From CALKXV01 sp965228905 (GTDB lineage: Bacteria; Pseudomonadota; Alphaproteobacteria; Rhodobacterales; Rhodobacteraceae), in NCBI GenBank assembly GCA_965228905.1, contig CBDDII010000002.1, positions 372,001-436,000 on the forward strand: DNA of 64,000 nt, read 5' to 3'. The notes below the pieces were generated by a model. That model saw only the letters and a list, made by a program, of their open reading frames with translations, ran no database searches and had not been told where the DNA came from. Both the position numbers and the translations under genes were made by a program. Shown here in pieces: positions 17,836 to 24,372 of this stretch. How positions within the stretch are numbered: position 1 is the stretch's first letter; each line of letters begins with the position of its first letter.

Positions 17836-18095
17836 CTTGCGGCAACTTGCGGCAGGTTTGCGGCAACCCGAAACACCCCAAAAAACGCGATTTATAACTG
17901 TTGCGGCAACTGCGGCACTTTCGGCAACTTTTTTCGGGGGTGCCCGCGTAATTCTTGCGGAGGGGGTGAATGCATGTGCCTTTTTAAAAGAACACTATAT
18001 ACTTGTTGCCGAAAGTGCCGCAGTTGCCGCATAACTGAAAAACGACGATTTTCGGCCAAAAAAAGTTGCCGCAAAGTTGCCGCAAGTTGCCGCAA
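17836..18095. other. Iteron-rich inverted-repeat region, candidate replication origin
   Basis: About 260 non-coding bp made of repeats of TTGCGGCAA(C). On the left they run forward (17837-17846, 17847-17855, 17858-17867, 17901-17910 and two degenerate copies to 17928); on the right they run inverted (GTTGCCGCAA at 18065-18074, 18076-18085, 18086-18095, plus degenerate copies from 18005). A perfect 26-bp inverted repeat joins 17903-17928 to 18005-18030 across 76 bp. Iterons beside a primase-helicase gene recall the P4 ori/crr arrangement. The open frames across this region are low-complexity and not genes. CtrA-type boxes flank it at 17722 and 18118. The whole gap 17575-18189 has no gene. Confidence 0.75.
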
Positions 18096-18117
18096 ATCAT
18101 GAAAACGGGTGGAAACG

Positions 18118-18133
18118 TTAATTATACATTAAC
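18118..18133. promoter_or_regulatory. CtrA-type box right of the iteron region
   Basis: TTAATTATACATTAAC, a perfect TTAA-N7-TTAAC box 22 bp to the right of the last iteron and just past the primase gene end. With 17722-17737 it brackets the candidate origin, a position where CtrA acts as a replication repressor in Caulobacter. Confidence 0.65.
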
Positions 18134-18167
18134 AGAACCACGGACCCACGACAGAAGATTGAAAGGC

Positions 18168-18183
18168 GACGGCTAACGCCGTC
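18168..18183. repeat. Hairpin (TAAC loop) just after the primase gene
   Basis: GACGGC-TAAC-GCCGTC on the + strand, 6 bp beyond the primase-helicase stop. On the transcribed strand the loop reads GTTA. It resembles the 3' hairpins of the tape-measure and recombinase genes. Confidence 0.6.
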
Positions 18184-18189
18184 CAGCAC

Positions 18190-21100
18190 CTAAATTCCAA
18201 TCTCACCACGCTTGAGCCTCAGATTGCGGATATTCTTGCCAACAACTTCGTCGTCAACCGTCAGAGACGCCACATGCGCGGGCAACGTGGTGAAGGCGGC
18301 TTGTGAACCGGAACTTGCCTCCAGCACACCCTTCTCATCCAGCGCTTTCACTAGCGCAGACCGTTTCCCAAAGCTACCCGGAATTTGAAGCGTCTCAAGC
18401 TGCTTCCAGTCGAGATAAATCCTATCATGTGTATACCAGCCGATAACGCGCCCTCGCGCATCGTGGTTATTGTGGTAGATGCCTTGTTCGGCCTCCCTGT
18501 CTTCTTCACCAGCACGCAAAATGGTGCGATCCATCTCGCTGGCAAGCCAAGACTTGAAGGATTCAAAGAGTGACTCACTGCCGTTCGCAGAAGCGGCTTC
18601 GTCAGACGACAGGAAGGCCTCCCAGCAAGCTTTTACAGCGCCGCTCACGCGGCGTCGGGCATCTTCTTTGTCTTTACCAATCAAACCGGCTTCAATCGCC
18701 AGTTCGCCCGCCTTCTGTGCGACCGCAAACGGACGCGCCGCTCGCCGGATGCCCGGTGACTTGCCGTTGGCAAGTTCGGCGACAATCGCGTTCACGTCTT
18801 TCTCAAGCTGGTCCGGGTCGTGAAACACGCCAGAGTCCCGCAGGTATTGAACGAAGGCCCGTCCGGCGTGCCCGTAGTTCTTCCGACACGCTTCCAGTTT
18901 GGCGATCTCTTCCGGGGTGCGGGCCTTACCGCCGCCAACGTCCACGTCCGGGAACCGCACCGCCATGCCGCCCCGGTAAGGGATGCCTGCGGCTTCGATT
19001 TCCTGCTTGATGTTTGTCTCGGAAGACAGAACGACAAACGGTCGAAACTCAACCGTGCGCGAGAGGCCCGGTCCCGGACCGCTCTTCCGCGCCTTTCCGC
19101 GTCCGGTATGCAGAACAAACAAGAGCGGGGCCAATTGGCGTTTGTCGGTAACCGCGCCAAGTTCGTCCATCATGAGACAGGTACCAGATCCATAGGTGGC
19201 AAGGTCTTCGTACGCGTTCGGCGTTGAAGACGCGGTCCAGAAGACACCCTTGCCGTCTTTCGGATTGCCCCAAATGGCCGCTCCGACTTCTTCGCCAATG
19301 CTTTTACCCTTTGAGGTTTCACCAGACAGAACGAGGCCGATAGGTTGCCATTCCATGATGTCGAGAAGGACACCGGCAAAGCCTCCGCAGATTGTGGTTG
19401 CCCAGTATGGGTTACCTTCTGACATTGAGAGGGCTGCGTTAGCAGCACCCTTCCAGCCTTCAAGGTCTCCCCGAGTGTCTTTGTCGATCAACGTCGCAGT
19501 TTCGTGGAGACGCGCCACATCGGTTCCAATGACTTCACCCGTGGGCAACATGAAACTGTCGCCGTGTTTGCCGGGCCTGTGGAGCGTGGGAACCAGTCGC
19601 TTTGGTGCCATTCGCCGGAAGAGATTCAACAGCCGCTCATTGGCCTTCGTGGTGCCGCCTTCCATTTGAAGACCACGGTCCGCCAACACTCGGATCACGT
19701 CGCGCCCATCTGCATAAAGCGCCGCACGCTCAAGCGTCAGTTCCACACGGACGCCATTTTCGTTCACGAATGAAATGATGCGTCCTGCGCCTGTCTCAGC
19801 GTTCGTGTCGGCGGTTCGCCCAACCACATCGAAACGGCCACAGACCGGGATTTTGATCGTTTCGTCACCATCAGATTCTTCAAAGAAGATCATGTCTTTT
19901 CCGGCGACATATCCGGCGGGAAGCCAGTCGTCTGTTGATTCAAACCTTTCGAGATTGTTCAGCGGGTCGTTTTCGTCACTGCCATCAAAGGCGCTGTCGT
20001 CCGGCGGCAAGACAAACGCATCATCAAACAGAACCTCTTCCGGGAACCATTCGTCTTCAAGCATCTGTTGAAGAAACTCAAGCTTGTGTCGCCCGGCACA
20101 AGAATCGTGGCGACAAAAAACAGTCCAATATCCCTCACTGTTGGCATCCGGGTTCATCGCCATTGTGGCGGTGCCGCCACCGGTCGAATGCATGTGTTCA
20201 AAAGGACATTCGATATGAACGGTTCCGACTTTTTCTCCGCCTGCGGTGCGGAGTTTGTCGTCGCAGTGAGTTTCAAGAACGTCCGCAATCAGGAAGCGGT
20301 CTTTGGTTTGCTTATGCCAATCGTTGAGGCTCCGCCCCGACTTCGGCATTGTGTATCGATCAACCGACCCCATGCTTTCGGTGCCCGCCTCAAACGGATC
20401 ACCCGGCGCGCGGCGGGCTTTGACGTACTTGTCTTTGGAGTACGGCTTGATGTCGTCGATGTGGAGAGGCTTGCCTTGAATGATCGCGCTAAACCACTCC
20501 GCGCCTTCCGGGTGGCGGGGAGTATAGAAAAGCCGATTGATGTCACAAGACGCGGTGTCGAACTCACATTCCAGCATGTTCACGCAAACGCCGCAGACAA
20601 TATCCGCCCATTTCTCTTTATACTGCGTCATACTCGGGGCGAGGTCCGACAACTCCACAGGCGCTGCCAACGGAATGATGACGCGAAATTTCTCGACCGG
20701 CGGCGTACTGATAAGGACGTGCAATCCATCCTTAGTGTGGTGCTTCGCGTCGATGATTTCGATTTGATCGATGAATTCCCGGTCGAGATTTTTCCCACTG
20801 TACAGACGCAAGTATTCCTTAACCTGCATAGTAGTGGGGGCAGCCTCAAGGTGCATCTTCCGTACGATGTCCTCCGTCTTAAGAAGCATCGTGTCTTTCA
20901 AGTGGCTGTGCGTCGTGTAAAGAACCGAGAAAATCCCGTGTTCAACCAACTTGCCTTTCACATGTTCAAGTTGGTTGCCTGTATCGATGTCGATTCCGAT
21001 AGCATACATCGTTTTCGTAGCACGGTCGGTACGTTCCCCGTCGATATTATCAGACGGAACGATGGACGCGCCTTCCTTGGTCGCGTTCACCGGGTGATGC

Positions 21101-21354
21101 AACAGTCCCCAGTCTGCTTCGTTTGCGCCGCCGCGAAGCCAATCGAAAAATGACATCTCGACCCGCTTCCACTTACCCGCCTTCGTGCTGCGGCGCAGAT
21201 CGCCGGGATAAACGTCGCCGGTCATAAAGACGGTCGGACGCTCAAGCGCCGCCGCCATGTCTGGGTGATCTTCGCCGAGAACTTCGGCAGCGTACATTTT
21301 TTCGGGTTCGACTTCGATAACCGGAAAGTCGACGGATTCGTGACTTTTGTTCAA
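18190..21354 (-). CDS. Primase-helicase with DUF927-type ATPase domain
   Basis: A 1054-residue replication protein. The N-terminal ~330 residues look like an archaeo-eukaryotic-type primase: YAIGIDIDTG with D122 and D124, then HVLIS, FRVIIPLAAPVE and CDINRLFYTPRHPEG. A zinc-binding segment follows (IECPFEHMHS ... VFCRHDSCAGRHKLEF). The C-terminal half matches the DUF927 helicase/ATPase family found in phage and integrative elements, with a Walker A GETSKGKS at residues 678-685 and MMDELGAV as Walker B. The start shown is a TTG with GAGG upstream; the ATG at 21297 (residue 20) is an alternative without a clear ribosome site. It probably initiates element replication at the adjacent iterons. 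Confidence 0.82.
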   Translation of the reverse strand: MNKSHESVDFPVIEVEPEKMYAAEVLGEDHPDMAAALERPTVFMTGDVYPGDLRRSTKAGKWKRVEMSFFDWLRGGANEADWGLLHHPVNATKEGASIVPSDNIDGERTDRATKTMYAIGIDIDTGNQLEHVKGKLVEHGIFSVLYTTHSHLKDTMLLKTEDIVRKMHLEAAPTTMQVKEYLRLYSGKNLDREFIDQIEIIDAKHHTKDGLHVLISTPPVEKFRVIIPLAAPVELSDLAPSMTQYKEKWADIVCGVCVNMLECEFDTASCDINRLFYTPRHPEGAEWFSAIIQGKPLHIDDIKPYSKDKYVKARRAPGDPFEAGTESMGSVDRYTMPKSGRSLNDWHKQTKDRFLIADVLETHCDDKLRTAGGEKVGTVHIECPFEHMHSTGGGTATMAMNPDANSEGYWTVFCRHDSCAGRHKLEFLQQMLEDEWFPEEVLFDDAFVLPPDDSAFDGSDENDPLNNLERFESTDDWLPAGYVAGKDMIFFEESDGDETIKIPVCGRFDVVGRTADTNAETGAGRIISFVNENGVRVELTLERAALYADGRDVIRVLADRGLQMEGGTTKANERLLNLFRRMAPKRLVPTLHRPGKHGDSFMLPTGEVIGTDVARLHETATLIDKDTRGDLEGWKGAANAALSMSEGNPYWATTICGGFAGVLLDIMEWQPIGLVLSGETSKGKSIGEEVGAAIWGNPKDGKGVFWTASSTPNAYEDLATYGSGTCLMMDELGAVTDKRQLAPLLFVLHTGRGKARKSGPGPGLSRTVEFRPFVVLSSETNIKQEIEAAGIPYRGGMAVRFPDVDVGGGKARTPEEIAKLEACRKNYGHAGRAFVQYLRDSGVFHDPDQLEKDVNAIVAELANGKSPGIRRAARPFAVAQKAGELAIEAGLIGKDKEDARRRVSGAVKACWEAFLSSDEAASANGSESLFESFKSWLASEMDRTILRAGEEDREAEQGIYHNNHDARGRVIGWYTHDRIYLDWKQLETLQIPGSFGKRSALVKALDEKGVLEASSGSQAAFTTLPAHVASLTVDDEVVGKNIRNLRLKRGEIGI

Positions 21355-21370
21355 GGTGTGGGCCTCATCG

Positions 21371-21385
21371 TTAACTGCCTGTTAA
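21371..21385. promoter_or_regulatory. CtrA-type box at the primase start
   Basis: TTAACTGCCTGTTAA is a perfect TTAA-N7-TTAA box 17 bp upstream of the primase TTG start. A degenerate copy (TTAA-N7-CTAAC) lies at 21478-21493. Placement close to the start suggests repression rather than activation. Confidence 0.6.
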
Positions 21386-21421
21386 GCCATTTCGCCTAAC
21401 CTGCATGGGTGTTTGAAATCA

Positions 21422-21461
21422 GCCTGTCGCCCTTTCTCATCGGGGCGGCAGGCATTTTTTT
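21422..21461 (+). terminator. Strong rho-independent terminator reading rightward
   Basis: GCCTGTCGCCC (21422-21432) pairs with GGGCGGCAGGC (21443-21453) with one G-T wobble and is followed by ATTTTTTT on the + strand. All adjacent genes are on the - strand, so it would end an antisense or small RNA, or the hairpin acts in the primase mRNA leader. The 215-bp gap 21355-21569 otherwise holds only CtrA-type boxes and AT-rich promoter-like sequence. Confidence 0.6.
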
Positions 21462-21569
21462 GTCTAGCTCAATGATGTTAACTAAGCGCTAACGAACCGA
21501 TCTAGGTATCTGATTTAAAAAAAGAAATTTACCGCCACCTAACATTTGAGCGTACGGCGAGTTAGCTTT

Positions 21570-21881
21570 TCAGAAACCTTCGCCAACGCCCAACCAGTCG
21601 TAAAATGCGTCACCGCCTCGCCGCTGGTTAGGCCCCCTCCCATCCGCGTGGGACGGGAAGTCGGTATCCATCAGATACTCCACCCAAAATTCGATTTCGC
21701 TTTCAGGCCACCCGGCGAAGTGCTGTCGCAACCATGCGGTTAGTTTCACCGGCAAATCGCGGTCGGCGCGGTCGAAATTGAAAGGTGAAACGCGGGCGCT
21801 TGTCAGCGTAACTCGGTCCGGCAATAGCAGAGTCTTACAACCGGTATCGGTCAAATGTTCGATGGCGATTCTCTCGGTCAT
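21570..21881 (-). CDS. Hypothetical small phage-type protein
   Basis: A 103-residue acidic protein, start chosen at the ATG that overlaps the upstream stop (ATGA). It begins MTERIAIEHLTDTG and contains a tryptophan-rich middle (LRQHFAGWPESEIEFWVEYL). I do not recognise the family. It is the last gene of the seven-gene coupled operon that starts at 24183, separated from the primase gene by a 215-bp regulatory gap. Genes at this place in phages and satellites often modulate replication, but nothing specific can be claimed. Confidence 0.65.
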   Translation of the reverse strand: MTERIAIEHLTDTGCKTLLLPDRVTLTSARVSPFNFDRADRDLPVKLTAWLRQHFAGWPESEIEFWVEYLMDTDFPSHADGRGPNQRRGGDAFYDWLGVGEGF

Positions 21882-22111
21882 CCGGCACTCCACAAGTCAG
21901 TTTGAAGCGGCACATCCAAGGGCATGTCGTCGCCCAAAACAGCGCGGTAAAGAACGGCACGAAGATCAGACAAGTTCTCATACGGACGCCCCCAACCATC
22001 AGGGGCCAGAAGCACGCAGGAACCGCCCTCGACGGGCGGTGGCAGGGATGAAACGGGCGCACCGTCCGGCGTGCGAAAAGTGCCGTTTTGCCAGTAAAAA
22101 AGTTGAGTCAA
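21878..22111 (-). CDS. Hypothetical 77-residue protein
   Basis: Starts MTQLFYWQNGTFRTPDG at an ATGA overlap with the gene before it, and its own stop overlaps the ATG of the next gene. The sequence SLPPPVEGGSCVLLAPDGWGRPYENLSDLRAVLY suggests a compact globular fold with no membrane span. The family is not recognised. Tight coupling on both sides is the main evidence that it is real. Confidence 0.65.
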   Translation of the reverse strand: MTQLFYWQNGTFRTPDGAPVSSLPPPVEGGSCVLLAPDGWGRPYENLSDLRAVLYRAVLGDDMPLDVPLQTDLWSAG

Positions 22112-22521
22112 TTTTGTTCCCCCCAGTCGTCAGAAAAGGAAAGAAGGACGGGATGTTTGAATTCATCTGCGCCATCGTCCCGCCACGCGCCATCGTCATC
22201 GACGTATGCGCCGACAAGCTTGCAGGCGGTCAGAGCGAGAGTGTAATCGCCCACACCCCGCGCGAGTGCTTTCACGTCATAAATCGCAGGTTCCCCTTCC
22301 TCGCAGACGGAGTCGCGATACAGAAGGACGCGGACAGCCAAATTGAATGCTTCGTGAAGCCCGAAGTTCCAATCAGCGTTGAACGCGATGCACTCCGCTA
22401 GGGCGGCGCGACAGGCTTCCTCAGAAGTGGAGGGACGCCTATCGACCGGTGCGTCAAAAGCTTTCAGGATGGAGAGAAAAATGTGGGATTGTTCAGGTTT
22501 ACTGAGGTTTGGTGTGAGCAT
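22108..22521 (-). CDS. Hypothetical 137-residue protein with a mini-ORF leader
   Basis: Starts MLTPNLSKPEQSHIFLSILKAF and is mainly helical and acidic; family unknown. The ATG at 22521 has no ribosome site at normal distance. Instead a good AGGAGA (22543-22548) serves an ATG at 22535 that opens a three-codon frame ending TAG two bases before this ATG, so translation probably restarts here. Its stop overlaps the next gene's start (ATGA). The 99-bp gap before it, the only gap in the operon, holds a GTCA-loop hairpin. Confidence 0.65.
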   Translation of the reverse strand: MLTPNLSKPEQSHIFLSILKAFDAPVDRRPSTSEEACRAALAECIAFNADWNFGLHEAFNLAVRVLLYRDSVCEEGEPAIYDVKALARGVGDYTLALTACKLVGAYVDDDGAWRDDGADEFKHPVLLSFSDDWGEQN

Positions 22522-22523
22522 AA

Positions 22524-22535
22524 CTATGGTTCCAT
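22524..22535 (-). other. Three-codon leader ORF (Met-Glu-Pro)
   Basis: ATGGAACCATAG, with AGGAGA seven bases upstream, ends two bases before the ATG of the following gene. It could set expression by reinitiation. Alternatively it marks a recent frameshift that disconnected the ribosome site from the gene. Confidence 0.4.
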
Positions 22536-22577
22536 TTTGGTGTCTCCTGTGTCGGGGGTCAGAAGGTGGGATTGCGC

Positions 22578-22591
22578 CCCCCTGACGGGGG
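22578..22591. repeat. Intercistronic hairpin with TGAC/GTCA loop
   Basis: CCCCC-TGAC-GGGGG lies between the 125- and 137-residue genes, 30 bp before the ribosome site of the latter. Member of the element-wide hairpin family. Confidence 0.55.
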
Positions 22592-22620
22592 CAGTCGATT
22601 GCGCTTCGGGTCACGCAAAT

Positions 22621-22998
22621 TCAATAAACATCCGGGCCATATTCAGGCGCGTTGACAATTGCCAAATACCGTTCCAGATCGCCCTGCCGCAGACACCCAC
22701 ATTCGCAAAGGCCAAACTCGATTGCCGCAAAGGCACGCATCGCGCCTTCAAGCAACTCTTTATCCGGCGTCGGCTCGGGCGGTCGTCGGGCTTCGCCATC
22801 TTCGGCGGGCAATTCACGGACATATGAAGAGAGGCGCGTGAGCGCAGCGCTCAGCGCATCCGACGACTCCGCGATTTCACGGATCAAGTCCGCCTGCATA
22901 ATCGCCGGGGAATTTCGCAACCGGCGTTCGAGTGAATCAAGCCTATGCTTTTCACGGCGAACAACGCCGACCAAACTTTTGACTGCGTATTCCATCAT
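22621..22998 (-). CDS. Hypothetical 125-residue helical protein
   Basis: Begins MMEYAVKSLVGVVRREKHRLDSLERRL; the first ~70 residues are predicted coiled coil with many Leu, Glu and Arg, then a Pro-rich linker and a cysteine-bearing tail (LCECGCLRQGDLERYL). The start overlaps the stop of the terminase-like gene (ATGA), indicating coupled translation. No family recognised. Given its place after a terminase-small-subunit-like gene it may be a packaging or capsid accessory factor, but that is only positional inference. Confidence 0.65.
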   Translation of the reverse strand: MMEYAVKSLVGVVRREKHRLDSLERRLRNSPAIMQADLIREIAESSDALSAALTRLSSYVRELPAEDGEARRPPEPTPDKELLEGAMRAFAAIEFGLCECGCLRQGDLERYLAIVNAPEYGPDVY

Positions 22999-23459
22999 TT
23001 ACATTCACAAATCGGGATTAACTTGATCGGACAACTGGCAACACGCTTTTCAACGTGCCCTACTTTCTCATGTAGGCGGCGCGACCTCCCCGCCGAAACT
23101 GTGAGAATTCGGTTGATCCGTGTCGTCAATGAATCTTCGCCAATTGATTTCGCATATTCGGCGATTGAGGAAAGACGCTCGGTCGTCTGTTCCATTAAAT
23201 CCGAAATGTATTCGCGTGAAATTTCTTCGGGCTGTTCATTCTCCGCGCGTTCCCTTTTTAGGAACGCGACACGCTCCAAGATTTGCGGATTCCGAGACAA
23301 TAGGCGAGACGCCGAAACTTGACGCCCCGCTGTCTCTGGCGCAGGCCCGCCGGGGGAGGTCAAACAGTACGCCCGAGTTTGCGAGGCACCATCTGCCATC
23401 AGGCCCGCCATGGCCTCATGGCGCGGGTTCTCAAGAGGCGCTGAGCCGTCCTGAGTCAT
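22995..23459 (-). CDS. Terminase small-subunit-like protein
   Basis: A 154-residue protein whose N-terminal ~70 residues fit the helix-turn-helix pattern of phage terminase small subunits: RHEAMAGLMADGASQTRAYC, then SASRLLSRNPQILERVAFLKRERAE, matching the 'AY.. A.. llknp.v..Ri..l' arrangement of that family. The rest is helical and basic toward the end (SAGRSRRLHEKVGHVEKRV). Phage-inducible islands carry such a subunit to direct a helper phage's large terminase to their own pac site; no large subunit is present here. The ATG is coupled to the upstream gene by ATGA. The assignment is by pattern only; another HTH protein is possible. Confidence 0.55.
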   Translation of the reverse strand: MTQDGSAPLENPRHEAMAGLMADGASQTRAYCLTSPGGPAPETAGRQVSASRLLSRNPQILERVAFLKRERAENEQPEEISREYISDLMEQTTERLSSIAEYAKSIGEDSLTTRINRILTVSAGRSRRLHEKVGHVEKRVASCPIKLIPICECK

Positions 23460-23704
23460 GCCCGAATGCTCTTCCGCGCAAGAGATCGCAAGACCGCCTC
23501 AGCTTCGGAGTCAAAGGCTCGCACCGTGCTGCGCAGGAACGCAACAGTTGGTTCAATCTCGTAGCCTTTCATGCTGCGCTCTGTGGACGACGACGCCACA
23601 CGCGCCGTCTGGATTTGGGGATCACAGACTTTGAAAAACTTGCGAAAAGTCTGGATCGGGAGGCGCAGGGAAGTCGCCATATCATGGTGCGTAACGTACC
23701 GCAT
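23456..23704 (-). CDS. Small HTH-like protein
   Basis: An 82-residue protein starting MRYVTHHDMATSLRLPIQTFRKFF, which reads as a winged helix-turn-helix (excisionase/AlpA or Nu1-like N-terminus), followed by YEIEPTVAFLR, reminiscent of the wing-plus-helix of Nu1-type terminase subunits. Its start overlaps the upstream stop by one base (TAATG) and its stop overlaps the next ATG. It could be an excisionase, a regulator or a second packaging-recognition protein. Confidence in function is low, in being a gene moderate. Confidence 0.6.
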   Translation of the reverse strand: MRYVTHHDMATSLRLPIQTFRKFFKVCDPQIQTARVASSSTERSMKGYEIEPTVAFLRSTVRAFDSEAEAVLRSLARKSIRA

Positions 23705-24183
23705 TAGAAAGACAAACCGGCCTTACGCGCCTCAGCGAGCTTTGCTGCGCCAGACAGCGGAAGCGCGTTGATGCGGGCGACTTCCTTAGCCTGCTCTTCC
23801 ACCGTCAACCGTGTCGGTTCTTCGCGCTTCTCCAACCCCAGTTCGCGCGAGCGTGCCATGCGCTCAGTAGGGCTGAGTCCGTCAAACTCTGCGGCGACAG
23901 CTTCCGCCGCATCTTCGCTTTCGATTTTGGCCTTGATCTCTGCCAATTCAGTTGCGCGGCGGAGTTGCGGCAAGTTGGCAAGCGCTTCTGGTCGCCAGTC
24001 CATTTCATCGCCCGTCAGGACTGAGATGCGGACATTTGAAAGCTGCATGACGGCCTCACGGTCCAGCAATTCTCCATACCGCTGATGAATTTCTTCGATT
24101 ACCTGCGAAGAGATGGTGAGCCACCTTTCTCGCAGAATATCGCTGCTGCTAACAATGTTTTTGAAATTATCTAGGTCCTGCAT
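23704..24183 (-). CDS. Hypothetical 159-residue protein, first gene of the small-protein operon
   Basis: Starts MQDLDNFKNIVSSSDILRERW and contains a long charged helical region (ELAEIKAKIESEDAAEAVAAEF) and SPTERMARSREL. It has no membrane span and no recognised family. It opens the operon, which continues through six more overlapping genes to 21570. The 190-bp AT-rich gap upstream, between this gene and the integrase, carries an inverted repeat and presumably the operon promoter. Confidence 0.7.
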   Translation of the reverse strand: MQDLDNFKNIVSSSDILRERWLTISSQVIEEIHQRYGELLDREAVMQLSNVRISVLTGDEMDWRPEALANLPQLRRATELAEIKAKIESEDAAEAVAAEFDGLSPTERMARSRELGLEKREEPTRLTVEEQAKEVARINALPLSGAAKLAEARKAGLSF

Positions 24184-24216
24184 TTAATTGCCTCGATTTA
24201 TTATGAGAGTTAAAGA

Positions 24217-24264
24217 CTCCCCCCAATTACGAAAGCACAGGAGATGCAACTTAATTGAGGGGAG
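24217..24264. promoter_or_regulatory. Inverted repeat between integrase and the small-gene operon
   Basis: CTCCCCCCAATTA (24217-24229) pairs with TAATTGAGGGGAG (24252-24264) with one mismatch, in the 24184-24372 gap. It could be an operator, an attenuator, or the 3' hairpin of the integrase transcript. The T-run after it on the - strand is weak. Confidence 0.45.
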
Positions 24265-24372
24265 GGCGGCAAGCTTTACCGATAATTTCTTTATAAGCAA
24301 TTTGGGTTAACAAATCAATAATTCGCCCAAAACGGGTCATTCGTATTTTGAGGATTGGAATTGAGTCTTTTG

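Noticed and set aside
17836..18095. A CRISPR array
   Set aside because: The repeats are ~10 bp, irregularly spaced, arranged in inverted orientation and have no unique ~30-bp spacers; no cas genes are present.
17740..18102. Open frames across the iteron region on both strands
   Set aside because: Their translations are Cys/Arg/Ala-rich low complexity produced by the TTGCGGCAA repeats, without ribosome sites or recognisable domains.
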